A program made the translations under genes and the position numbers. Below the pieces are notes generated by a model. That model searched no databases, was not told the DNA's origin, and saw only the letters and a list, made by a program, of their open reading frames with translations. Positions 55,138 through 64,000 of a stretch of DNA of 64,000 nucleotides are shown piece after piece. How positions within the stretch are numbered: position 1 is the stretch's first letter; every line of letters starts with the position of its first letter. This stretch comes from Rhizopus arrhizus (lineage: Eukaryota; Mucoromycota; Mucoromycetes; Mucorales; Rhizopodaceae). Location of the stretch: the NCBI GenBank assembly GCA_024220505.1, contig JAKZZE010000006.1:310001-374000 (forward strand). Reading direction: 5' to 3'.

Positions 55138-55600
55138 ATAAATGAAGGGTTATTCTGATAGCAAATTCATATATGCGATGTGTGTAAGCACAACTTGGTA
55201 GCTTTTCCCTATCTGCCTGAAAAATACGTTCTTAGCCAAGCATACACTTTATTCTGAGATCATTAGTATACTTTTGAGAAAAACAACCGTTGCAAATAAA
55301 TAGAAAAAATAGTGCAAAAGATAGAATAAGAGCAATAGTAATGATGAGTACATGTAATAAAATAAAAGAAAAAAAATAGTAAGTAGAAAATAGATAGTGT
55401 GTCAATAACATACAACTTATCGATAACTCGAAACCTACATTTAACAATAAAAGGTGCAACAACTGAATGTTAATGACCAAAGTATCAAGTTATTTATATT
55501 CAAACTTACCAAAGTGCATCAAAAGTAGCACAGCAATGACTATGTTGGATAGTTGTAGGGCTCTAGGTAATACTCGTTGTTCTTCATTCTCTTCAGATCT
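55138..55600. other. Region between WDR81-like gene and Fanzor-like relic
   Basis: It holds the 3' flank of the relic, where a guide-RNA end of a Fanzor/TnpB element would be expected, but no stem-loop or conserved end is obvious by eye. A hydrophobic minus-strand ORF (55232-55480) looks like noise. Confidence 0.35.
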
Positions 55601-55602
55601 TC

Positions 55603-56841
55603 TTATTCTACACAGTACAAAAGATCTCGTCTTCCTGGGTCAATAGTAGCACAGTGATCAGTAATTTCACCATGTTGTTGAGCATGAAGACCTGTTATGT
55701 AAGACTCAGGCTCTACAAAAGTACTTTGAAGACCAATATATCAATGTTTTCTGGCTTGTCTTTTTTTAAGGATTGTGACACTCACACCATCTATTTGGAT
55801 TGTTCCACGAAATCGAAACACACCCAGTTCTTGAAGTTTCAAATCTGCAGAATTCATAATCATCTCGGCCCAAAGGTTCATTTCACTGATACCAGGGGTC
55901 CATTTACGACCAAGAATGTTTTGACAGAGACATTTACTATTAATTGTTTCATAGCCAGATACCCAAGTTCTACAAAGAGGAAAACAGTTGACAATAGGTA
56001 AGCTGAGAGCTTCAAATAAACGAACAAGTTGATAGAAAGCCATCCTATGTTCTCATGAATTGGCTTTGGCATCATAATAAGTATTATTCTGTTTGAATGT
56101 GTATCGAACGGGATGTGAAGTCAAGGTGGGTGTTCCTCTTTGCAAAGTCTGGTTATAAATACGACCTTGAAAAGGAAATTTGATAGAAGATGGATCAGGA
56201 ATTCTGAAAACTAAAATTTCCTTGAACTGTCTTACCAGAAGTGTAATTTGTTTATATATTTTGTTGGAAATTACTTTGTTGTCCACACCTTCTTCTTGAC
56301 TTTGTCTAACCAAGTCTATTTTTCTTTGGCGAATTTATAACATGTTGATTGCGCGACGAAAATAATTTCCAAAATGAGCTTCAATATCATTGGTATAAGC
56401 AGTATATATTTTTAAGCCTTCCACTCAAAATGATTGGTTGAGCATATTTGAATCCGGGCCTTTCACAAGGAGTATAACTAAGGTATTTTTGAATGTATTT
56501 ACCAATAAATGTACAAGTTGCTGCCTTACCTACACGGCCACCACGATAATGTACTAAGGACAACCATGCCTCAAAAAAGAATTTTTTTTAATGTAAGCAG
56601 CGATATCAAAATTGTCATCACCTTAAAGTGCCCAGAGAAATATGAATTTAGATAAGGAGTAAACATGTGTTGTAGTAGCATGGATGATGTTTACAAAATC
56701 CTCTAATCGTTCTCGATACTGCTCATTCCAGCCAATATCATCGATAAATGATTCAACAGATAAAATACGATCACCAGAAGCAAGAGTGCCAGTAGTGCTC
56801 ATGGTGCCTGCTGAAGCGCTTGGTAGATAATCTTCGTTCAT
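55603..56841 (-). pseudogene. Decayed Fanzor/TnpB-like (RuvC, RNA-guided nuclease family) gene
   Basis: Minus-strand pieces in family order: start near 56841 (MNEDYLPSAS...), SFIDDIGWNEQYRERLEDFV and HVYSLSKFIFLWAL (stop at 56623), then YTNDIEAHFGNYFRRAINML (stop, about 56340), VDNKVISNKIYKQITLLVRQ, NNTYYDAKAN, NCFPLCRTWVSGYETINSK, GVFRFRGTIQIDGVSV, an in-frame TGA at 55741-55743, and TIDPGRRDLLYCVE with the RuvC-I Asp at 55639-55641. Similar ORFs in Mucorales continue with RuvC-II/III and a C4 zinc finger (known to me from that family); these are absent here. So the gene is broken by several stops and lacks its C-terminal catalytic part. Assignment is by motif memory, without alignment. Confidence 0.65.
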
Positions 56842-57109
56842 AATGAAGGTTAATATTATTAATAAAATAAGAAAGATGTGAAAGACCAATTGTTGTTTTA
56901 TATCAAGCATGATTTACCTGTTTGAATATGTATATAGTTAATCCTGTCACAGATTAACAGGGTATGGATGCAGGATGGATAAAGTAAGAGAAAGATAGAA
57001 ATAGACGGGTTTTATATAGTATTTTTCGGTCATAACATCACTTTGATACCAATTTAATATTGTTTCTTATTCTTTGTTATGGAATACATGAAAACGAAGC
57101 TAATGTCTA
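56842..57109. other. Spacer between Fanzor-like relic and DDE relic
   Basis: About 270 bp between the two oppositely oriented relics; it would be a shared 5' region if both belonged to one element. Nothing specific is seen. Confidence 0.35.
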
Positions 57110-57660
57110 AGCATAATTATGAATGTACCAATAAATGAATAGAACTAAATGAATATGAGGCGTTCTGTAGCATGGTAAAACAAAGGGAGGAGGAGAGCTG
57201 TGCTTTTGCACATGTACTCAAAACAACAGTTACTTTGAATGTTTATTTCTCCTTTTGGTACAGTAAAAATCAAAGTAAAAAGGCCAAGAGAATTTGTCTC
57301 TTTGAAGGAGAGAAATAGGATAGGTAGCGCTCGGACTGCTAGAAATGTTGAAGGCGGGACTGTTATTGAGTGCTATAATTTCATTGTAAATACTCTTGCT
57401 ATTTTGTATCAGCAAGAGTAATTAAGGGCAGCTATATGCCACAGGCAATGCTCCCATTCACAAGGATGCTAATAGCAAAAAGTATTGAGCATCGTGATTA
57501 AGAGTGTGTTTACCTTCCAGTCTACTCTTCTAAGCTCGACCTAATTGAACAACATTGACTAGCATGTAAAAACAAGCTTGATTCCATAAAGAAGTTTTTT
57601 TTTAGCCTTCATTACCTCTTCTAATCAGATCCAAGTGAAACGATATCTACAAGGTAGCAT
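57110..57660 (+). pseudogene. Decayed IS630/mariner-superfamily DDE transposase
   Basis: Plus-strand blocks in family order: NVPINE*N (57122 on; family FIDESxFN, first catalytic Asp changed to Asn), MNMRRSVAW (about 57149-57175) then a stop and GRRRAV, EGGTVIECYNFIVNTLAIL (57346-57410), KGSYMPQAMLPFTRM (family SYIVMDNAPIHKD, shifted frame), SIEHRD*ECVYLPVYSSKLD-LIEQH at 57484-57556 (family YLPPYSPxLNPIE), and ACKNKLDSIKKFF. At least three stops and two shifts. The match to IS630-like eukaryotic transposases is clear from order and spacing; inverted repeats were not found. Confidence 0.75.
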
Positions 57661-58105
57661 GTGCCCACTGCGATCTTGTAAAATATAAATCAGTAAAACA
57701 TTTGTTTGAACGTATTTTTTTTTTTTTTTGTTCATCATTCTCGTCTGTAAAATTTGATTTACTCTAAATCCGAAGTTTCGGAAACCGCCTAGTTTTATAT
57801 TGGTTATAGCAAACCTCTACTAAACACCTTGGAATACTGCGCAATTGAAAATGTAAATTCCTTTCGTTCTTCAATTCTCGTATAGTCATGGTATACAACA
57901 ATTTAAAGAGTTGTGTATTTGAAACATTCTTTATATTCAGCATATGAATCATCGTGTCTCATATTGGGGCTGGTTTTGAATGAGAAAGAGAAAGAGATAA
58001 ATGCTGACTTTTATGTGACACTAAAGTCCTTTCTTTCTTTCTTTCTTGCTCGCTCACTCTTCCCTCTTCCCTCTTCCTGTCCTTTTCTCCCATTCTCTAA
58101 TCAGT
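57661..58105. promoter_or_regulatory. Upstream region of the GNAT gene
   Basis: A near-palindromic CCGAAGTTTCGG lies at about 57771-57782, perhaps an element end or binding site. The last 80 bp before the GNAT start are CT-rich ((CTTT)n and CCCTCTT repeats, about 58028-58092), as in strong or regulated fungal core promoters. Confidence 0.4.
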
Positions 58106-58712
58106 ATGGTACAGCCAGATATTATCGTTCGTAAAGCGACATTAGGCGATTTAAAATATACAAGAAATGTGAGTGATATGGTCAATCATGCATATCAATC
58201 TAAAGGTACAAAGAGCAAAGAAATAGAAAAGGTACCAGCATTAAATAATACTAAACCATGCATCAGATGGCTGGACTTCTGAACGTGACATTGTACAAGA
58301 GGAAAGATGTGATGAAGAACTTGTAGCCTCTTTTATTCGACAAACTGGAGATCCTCATGTACTGCTGTTTGCAGTTGAACAGCCTCACAAGATTGTAGGT
58401 ACTTTGCAAATCCAAATCTCATCCGAACATCCTTATGAGGCCGGCATTGGGTTCTTTTCAGTTTCTCCATTTGAACAGTCTCGAGGGATCGGTAGTAAAC
58501 TGATCCGAGCTGCATTGGAAGAAATGAAGAAGATGGGGATGATGTATGCTAGAATGAACGTTTTTGAAAATAGACCTGAGCTTTTATCTTGGTACAAGAA
58601 ATTGGGTTTTCAAGAAACCGGTGAACGTAAGTCTTATATTCGTCTTGGGAAACTTAAAAAAGAAGGCACTGGTTTTTTAATTTTAAAAAAGTCTTTGCAA
58701 GATATAGAATAA
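58106..58712 (+). CDS. GNAT-family N-acetyltransferase (2 exons, 181 aa)
   Basis: Acetyl-CoA-dependent N-acetyltransferase with unknown acceptor. Exons: 58106-58205 and 58267-58712, intron 58206-58266. The fold is complete: IIVRKATLGDL at the start, LLFAVEQPHKIVGTLQIQI (beta-3/4), IGFFSVSPFEQSRGIGSKLI with the acetyl-CoA loop Q-x-R-G-I-G near residues 104-109, then MNVFENRPELLSWYKKLGF, the GNAT motif B. It resembles small fungal GNATs related to the MshD/RimI type. Start chosen at the first ATG followed directly by the beta-1 strand. Confidence 0.92.
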
Positions 58713-58899
58713 AAGCCTTGTATTTACTTTGTCCATCGTTCTTTATTCTTTTTATAATTGAATGAGGGGAAGTAAAAAAAAAAAGGAACCTTAATCCTTT
58801 ACTTATTCAATTTGTGTGCTAATATTTAGATACAAGAACAATGTCTTGACTTGACATGTTGCTGCAGCTAAAGAGCAAAAATAAGTAAAACATACTGCA

Positions 58900-59165
58900 A
58901 TGGCTACTGCAGCATCCTTTTTGTCATCAGATGGACTCCTCTTGTATGAAATCATGGTTTGTTTTCTACACCCAATCCATGTTTTTATGGTCTACTTCTA
59001 TCTTTCATGTTAACCACTTGTCCTAGAAACCGCTCGCCATTCGATATAAGCTATTCAAAACTTTACAGTTCTCTTCCGACAGGTTTGCACTTATCATAAT
59101 ACCTTTTAACTTTTCCTCTTAGAAATCATCCATATCAAGTCCAACAAATGAACTATCTACAGTAA
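58900..59165 (+). CDS. Tentative 3-exon mini-gene (51 aa)
   Basis: Exons 58900-58956, 59027-59082 and 59123-59165 join in frame to a 51-residue peptide (start MATAASFLSSDGLLLYEIM). Both introns have weak GTTTG donors but good pyrimidine-rich acceptors (GTCCTAG and CCTCTTAG) with TTAAC branch-like sequences. No family is recognised. It could be a real small protein or coincidence. Confidence 0.3.
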
Positions 59166-60448
59166 CTGACTACTTTATAAATGACCATTCTGTTTATAGA
59201 GCAAATGTGTATAACGAACTATTTATCACGCTGAAATAGCCAAATACATTTGTAAAGAAATGAAATCCTTGTAGAATTTCAGTGAAACCAACATGTTTTT
59301 TTCTTTCTTTGTCCAGGATCGCTGTTTATTATAAAATGAATTGAAAAAGTAGTACCAATGTAATACAATCGTTCAGAATAAATTGGTAAAGGGAGGTGGG
59401 TTTGACGGATATGTAAAAATAGTTTGATGACAATCTTAGTTTATGAACCGAATGATTAGAGTTACTGTTATTTACATTATTATTCTAGGCATGTAATTGG
59501 TCAAGATCAATTAAAGCCAAAGTTTCCTACAGCGTTGACCAATTTTGATTCCATTGTCTGTTTTATACAGATTGTGCCACGCGTACAGAGCACAATGTAT
59601 AACATCCTCTTCCGTGTTCCACACATCAAAAATAGCCCGAACTACGCCATTTTTATATTTTTCTCCTTGTTACTCAATGAGAAGAATAAGCCCTTTTTTT
59701 CCCTTTCTTTTTTTTAATACTTTATTAACAGGTAGTGTTCTTTGGCCTGAACATGTGCTTTTTGATGAGATTGACTATAGGGTATTTGGTATGATTAACA
59801 CTCCCCTTTTTTTGAACTAATTTGACCTGATTTATCTTGATTTTACAAGTAGAGTTCTTGTAAAAAATATCCCACATTTTTATTTATTAGTAATACAATT
59901 ATTCTTTGTTTATTAAAGCTCATCCTTTCTTAATTTACCTTCAATAATGACATGAACTTTCTTTTTTTTAATATGGTCATCCTATATATTTGACAGTTAT
60001 GAGAAAAACGCCATAATTCAAAAATGGAAAGTGCTTACGTTAGCTTTAAATCTTTTACTTTTATAGCCAAAAAAAAAAAAGTGAGTTGATGAAAGGGGGA
60101 GAGAGATGAGGATGTTGTATTAAAACTGATTACTGTTTGATTCAAATAATATTCAAATAATCTGTGATTACTTTGACAAATTAGTGTTTTATTTTTTTAG
60201 GAAAAAATTGCTGAGAGATCCAGTAAAAATAGGTGTAACATTTCAATCATCACTAAACTCTGATTGGTCTCTTTTTTATTTTCTATTTTCTTATTTTTCT
60301 AAACCCTTTCCTATTCTGCATATTTTCAATTTCTTCTTTCTTTTTTTACTTTTTTTTTTATATAAAAAAAACTTTTTCTTTAAAAAACCTTTTTCTTTAC
60401 TTACAAAAAAAAAAGAAAGAAAGAAAGAAAAAAAAATATTAGAGTCTT
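59166..60448. other. 1.3 kb region upstream of the GATA factor, with an unexplained open stretch
   Basis: Between about 59494 and 59650 one frame reads GQDQLKPKFPTALTNFDSIV and QIVPRVQSTMYNILFRVPHI without a stop; a second piece at 59731-59800 reads GSVLWPEHVLFDEIDYRVFG. They look coding-like but I cannot join them or name a family; perhaps a gene remnant. The last 250 bp are T/CT-rich and A-rich and belong to the GATA gene's promoter and leader. Confidence 0.35.
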
Positions 60449-61080
60449 ATGCAATCGTCAAATATTGACTCAACAAAGAATAAAAACCCTGCAGAGCTTC
60501 ACTTGAGTGGGTTGAAAAAGAAGAATAACCTTAACGTTGCTTTGTCACCAAAGACTCCTCCTGCAGTCACAGCTGCTATTTTATCAGACAACTTATTTCC
60601 ACCTAGAAAACCAAAGGCAATGGTTGAATTTAGTGAGGATGAAGAAGATAGTGAAGATGACGATGAAAAAAAGAATAAAAAGGAGGACCCGTTAGCAACT
60701 CAAGTTTGGAGACTTTACACAAAAGCAAAAGATACTTTACCTAATGGCTCTAGATTAGAAAACTTAACTTGGAGAATGATGGCTATGACTTTGAATAAAA
60801 AGAAAAAGGAAGAAGCAGAAAAAAATGGCATAAAACATGAACAAGTTGAAGACGAGGGGATGCAAGTAGAAGAAGATAGTACAAATTCACCTCCTCAGCC
60901 AGGTGATACAACCGCTTTGCTTTCATCCTCTGCTCCTCCATACATGTTGGATTTTATGAATAATAACTTTCAAAATAATCTTCAACAGCAGCAGCAAGAA
61001 CAAAAGAGAAATGTGATGGTCTATGGTTCTACTAGAGCAACAACACCTGCTGCTTTAAATACAAATTTGAATCCAGTAAG

Positions 61081-61112
<32 letters not shown>

Positions 61113-62609
61113 TTTTGGGTTGGTTTTTATTCTTATTTTTCATATGATTAATCTCTCTTTGTGTTTATGTAGTCTTATATGCTATCGAATATGTATGATA
61201 CAAACAGTATAACTATTCCTGCAGATATGGACATATCGGATGATTATCAAGAGCCTCTTTCTCCTCAATCAACACATTCCTTATTTCAACCTTCTTCATC
61301 TTTAGCAGAATCAAGCGAATTTAATTATTTTAGTCAATCAATGCCTAGTTATTACCACCATTTACAGCAACAAAATAATAATGCTTCTAGTCCCATTGGA
61401 TTATTTCCACAATTGGGTACTGAACCACAAAATTATTTTGCTACTACTCCAAATGAATCTTCACCTTCTCCTATTGCTTATTCACCAAATCATGAATTGA
61501 ATGCGGGTGCAATGAGTTTTGAAGATTTATTGAAAATGTATCATGTTAATCCTAATAATCCACAAGTGGCAGCAGCGGCAGCTGCAGCGGCGGCTGTAGC
61601 AGTAACGGGTATAACACCTATTCCTTCTCCAAATAACAATACAATGTTAATGATGAATCAGCAAAATGAGCTTTCTTCATCTGCTTATTCATCTTCACTA
61701 CCACAAGGTATGAAAGGAGAAAATGATGTGCAGATATATAAAAAAAAATAACATTGAAATATTATAGATGGTATGCTGACTCCCACAGGACATTCACCAG
61801 TCAATAATTCAACTTCACCTTTAAAACAACAATATACTACATTATCCCGACTTGCTTCTAATAATGCGCCTTCTATTATTTCACCTCAAAAGAATATACA
61901 GCCTGATTCATTAAGCTCAAGTCCTACTGGGGACAAGAAACAAAATGAAATATCACTCAAGGCTTCTAATGCTGGTTCATCAAGAAGCAATTCAACTACA
62001 AAGTGTACAAACTGTGGTACAACAACAACACCACTTTGGCGTCGTAACCCAGAAGGTCATCCGTTGTGTAATGCTTGTGGTCTGTTTCTCAAATTGCACG
62101 GTGTCGTTCGACCTCTCAGTTTAAAAACAGACATCATCAAGAAGCGTAACAGAAACAACAGTACAGCAGCTCAAAAATCGGCCAATGCGAATACGATAAA
62201 CAGTGGAACAAACAACACAAAGAGTAGTAGCAGCATCAGTAGTAGTAGTAGCAATAATAATAATAGCAGTGGTAACTTGGTTGGGAAAAAACCAATTGTT
62301 GCAGCAACACCTATAGCAAGTGCAAACGATAGACTGGTGAGTAATGATAATAACAACGGATTATTATTTAAGCACCAGACGGGATCAAACGTGGCAAATA
62401 GTAGCGGAGGTGGATCAGGTGGAAGACCAATTACTTTTGCCCCTTCCAGGTGGGAATCACAAATGTTAAACAAACGTCAACGGAGAGATTCAATTGAAGA
62501 TAATAATGATCCTCAATCATTAAGGCAGCAACAAAGTGTCTTTCGAGTGGGTTCATTAGGATCAAACAGTAACAGCAGTAACCACCGACTGTCCTTTCCG
62601 AATTCATAA
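60449..62609 (+). CDS. areA: AreA/NIT2-type GATA transcription factor (3 exons, 667 aa)
   Basis: Probable activator of nitrogen-catabolite genes. Exons: 60449-61075, 61173-61707, 61768-62609; 668 codons. Residues about 85-112 ([20 protein letters not shown] followed by NLTWRMM) are the DUF1752 block shared by AreA, NIT2, Gaf1 and Gln3. The GATA finger is C-x2-C-x17-C-x2-C starting near Cys466 ([19 protein letters not shown], then [20 protein letters not shown] and basic KKRNRN). The rest is low-complexity: acidic [11 protein letters not shown] near 70, poly-Gln, poly-Ala (AAAAAAAAA near 340-350) and long Ser/Asn runs. No NmrA-binding C-terminal tail typical of AreA is recognised. Intron 1 has a 28-base T tract near its donor. 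Confidence 0.9.
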
Positions 62610-63193
62610 TTATAGAGTTGTTGCAAATGAAAATAAAAATGATTTTAAACAATTCCCGACTTTTTCTTGTCAAACTTAAGCTTTGGATCACCCGAGTTTT
62701 TTGAATTTTGTCAGATGCGAATGTTTAAGTTTTCAATGCTATTTTAAATACAGTCGTTTCACTGCCAATTCAAGGATTAACTAAAAAAAATAATACGGAC
62801 TTTAAAATAAAAATGGGGGGGGCTTTCAAAAAAAAAATCATCTATTGTTCAAAGTTCATTTCACGGATTTCAAGGAACTGATTTCATGGTTTTTAAAACT
62901 TACAGTACTTCCACTCTCAAATCGAACATTTTTTGGATTTTATGGCACATTTTTCGAAAATGAAATGAAACATTCAACCAATTAAACTAGAACTTAAGTT
63001 GAAACACACTGTGAATCCCATTCGAAACACTTTTTGAACTTGATACAGTGGATGTGTATCCGTAACCATAAATTTGTTTTGATCATAATTTTATATATAA
63101 ATAATACATGCAGTGACATGAGAATGTCATTTATTTAGCAATTACAATGCTACTTGATATGAAAAATGAAAGAAAAAACATAAAAGAGGGGCG
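62610..63193. other. Intergenic region between GATA factor and the edge gene
   Basis: About 580 bp between convergent genes. It contains copy 2 of the short repeat (63044-63080), a G8 run at 62815-62822 and two imperfect TTTCA(C/T)GG-ATTT-type segments near 62860-62900. No gene is seen. Confidence 0.4.
63044..63080 (+). repeat. Short dispersed repeat, copy 2
   Basis: ACAGTGGATG-TGTATCCGTAACCATA followed by AATTTGTTTT, matching 18221-18252 except for an extra 5-base stretch and a few changes. See copy 1. Confidence 0.4.
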
Positions 63194-64000
63194 TTAATTG
63201 TCTCTTATTACTGATCCAATGGAAGGGCCACTGAAAGAAATCAAACCAATATTTTCTTTAATAAGTTGCTTTTGGATCCTTTGGTTTTCGTGACAAGCAT
63301 CCTGAAAAACAATAAAAATAGGTGAGTTCCACACAAAACATTCCAACTTATATTTCCTATAAACATACATAAAGGGTTGCTAGAAGTTCCATATATTGAA
63401 CTAAACCGACCCTATCACTCCAAGCCGTTGGCAATTTGGTACTCCTTAATTCAATACATTTCCAGTGTGTTTCATCATCGAGGGAGATTTCTGATAAGGT
63501 AACTTGGGGATTTGATGACATGAATCCCATAAACCTTCAGCTTCATAAATGTCGACAATGACGCATCGTTATAGTGGGCTGCTTCTTTTCTTAATGATGA
63601 TATTCCACATTCTAATATCTTCAGAGTGTCTTCAATTGAATGTATGGTATTTTCTTTAAGTTGTCCACTAAATAAATGGATAAAAACCTGTTTATTTTAA
63701 ATAATGCATTAAACGTATTACCTTGACGCCTCTACAATAATAAGTTCCATATTATTATGCGTAGTTAAGGTACCAAGGGCATCAATGTATTTGCCTGGTG
63801 TCGATCGAAGGTCGTAATCACAGTCTTTTTGGTTCAGCATTTTGGAAGAGATAAACTCTGACTCGCACCTAAAGAAGCATAGTTTAGTACTTTTTTTTCT
63901 CTTTGTATGCTTTTTTTTTTACCATTTAAACTCAATGAAATCAAGTGTTTTTCCTAGTGCTAATAATGAGGGTATAATATTTTCGACAAAGTGTGTCCTT
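63194..64000 (-). pseudogene. Lineage-specific uncharacterised gene, 3' part, with a 1-nt frameshift; 5' end outside the window
   Basis: Exons on minus: 64000-63923 (partial), 63868-63722, 63667-63369, 63301-63194. Pieces include HFVENIIPSLLALGKTLDFI, CESEFISSKMLNQKDCDYDL, PGKYIDALGTLTTHNNMELI followed by IVEAS, TLKILECGISSLRKEA, SLDDETHWKCIELRSTKLPT and DRVGLVQYMELLATLY. Phase is kept at every junction except that 63506-63509 (GGGG) has one base too many: with three Gs the frame runs from IHVIKS into QVTLSEISLDDE. That is either an assembly error or a disabling mutation. I recall many similar proteins in Rhizopus and Mucor genomes, all uncharacterised. The D...ELIIVEAS pattern resembles a PD-(D/E)xK nuclease core, but only weakly. 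Confidence 0.6.

Noticed and set aside
55380..57800. Terminal inverted repeats around the Fanzor-like and DDE relics
   Set aside because: Candidates such as the segment at about 55418-55435 and CCGAAGTTTCGG near 57771 do not pair convincingly by eye.
62171..62473. 100-codon minus ORF rich in Leu
   Set aside because: Antisense of the Ser/Asn repeat part of the GATA factor.

Overview
The window looks like nuclear DNA of a Mucoromycota fungus, most likely of the order Mucorales. The reasons are: about 90 short introns (mostly 43-70 nt) with GT-AG ends and CTAAC/TTAAC-like branch sites; very AT-rich intergenic DNA with long A/T tracts; fungal-type genes (AreA-type GATA factor, class III chitinase with a CBM19-like module, AIM24, Csm3/Swi3, YPP1/TTC7); and lineage-specific repeated ORF families. 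No species is claimed. I found no bacterial-style operon, tRNA, rRNA or CRISPR array by eye.

Layout, left to right. 0-7.9 kb: 3' part of a beta-tubulin gene, an unknown acidic protein divergent from MSH6 (15 exons), BET5 of TRAPP, and a small cupin-like gene. 8.8-18.1 kb, all minus: PhoD-like phosphatase, a 2.2 kb gap, YPP1/TTC7 (plasma-membrane PI4-kinase scaffold) and ARF1. 19.9-27.5 kb, all plus: tyrosine phosphatase, PAS-kinase-like kinase without PAS domain, EF-1alpha, GH18 chitinase. 27.8-29.5 kb: a DH-PH RhoGEF on minus. 29.5-33.1 kb is accessory: decayed ORFs, a 79-base GA microsatellite and a LINE-type 3' tail. 33.1-36.6 kb: Csm3/Swi3 (TIPIN), divergent from ribosomal protein eL43, then AIM24. 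37.9-44.5 kb: an unknown coiled-coil protein, a Tc1/mariner relic, a HAPSTR1-like (DUF4588) gene, a PCID2/Csn12-type TREX-2 gene and YKT6. 45.0-48.2 kb: LINE relic, then a TPT-family nucleotide-sugar-type transporter tail-to-tail with CMC1. 49.1-55.1 kb: a 17-exon WDR81/lvsG-type protein (pseudokinase + BEACH + WD40). 55.6-57.7 kb: a decayed Fanzor/TnpB-like gene beside an oppositely oriented decayed IS630/mariner DDE transposase. 58.1-62.6 kb: GNAT acetyltransferase, a tentative mini-gene and an AreA-type GATA factor. 63.2-64.0 kb: the 3' part of a lineage-specific gene with a 1-nt frameshift, running off the edge.

Most genes are housekeeping. Several serve membrane traffic and phosphoinositide signalling (ARF1, BET5/TRAPP, YKT6, YPP1/TTC7, WDR81, RhoGEF), genome maintenance (MSH6, Csm3), mitochondria (AIM24, CMC1), and wall or nitrogen metabolism (chitinase, AreA-like). 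They are neighbours rather than a single pathway. For each multi-exon model given here I checked that the exon lengths sum to a multiple of three and that every junction keeps the frame.

Most interesting points: (1) the adjacent decayed Fanzor-like RNA-guided-nuclease gene and DDE transposase at 55.6-57.7 kb, possibly the remains of one composite element; (2) beta-tubulin carries Tyr at position 167 and Ala at 198, both known benzimidazole-insensitivity states in other fungi; (3) a frameshifted lineage-specific gene with a possible nuclease-like motif at the right edge; (4) shared CATCC repeats in the first (or putative leader) introns of EF-1alpha and eL43.
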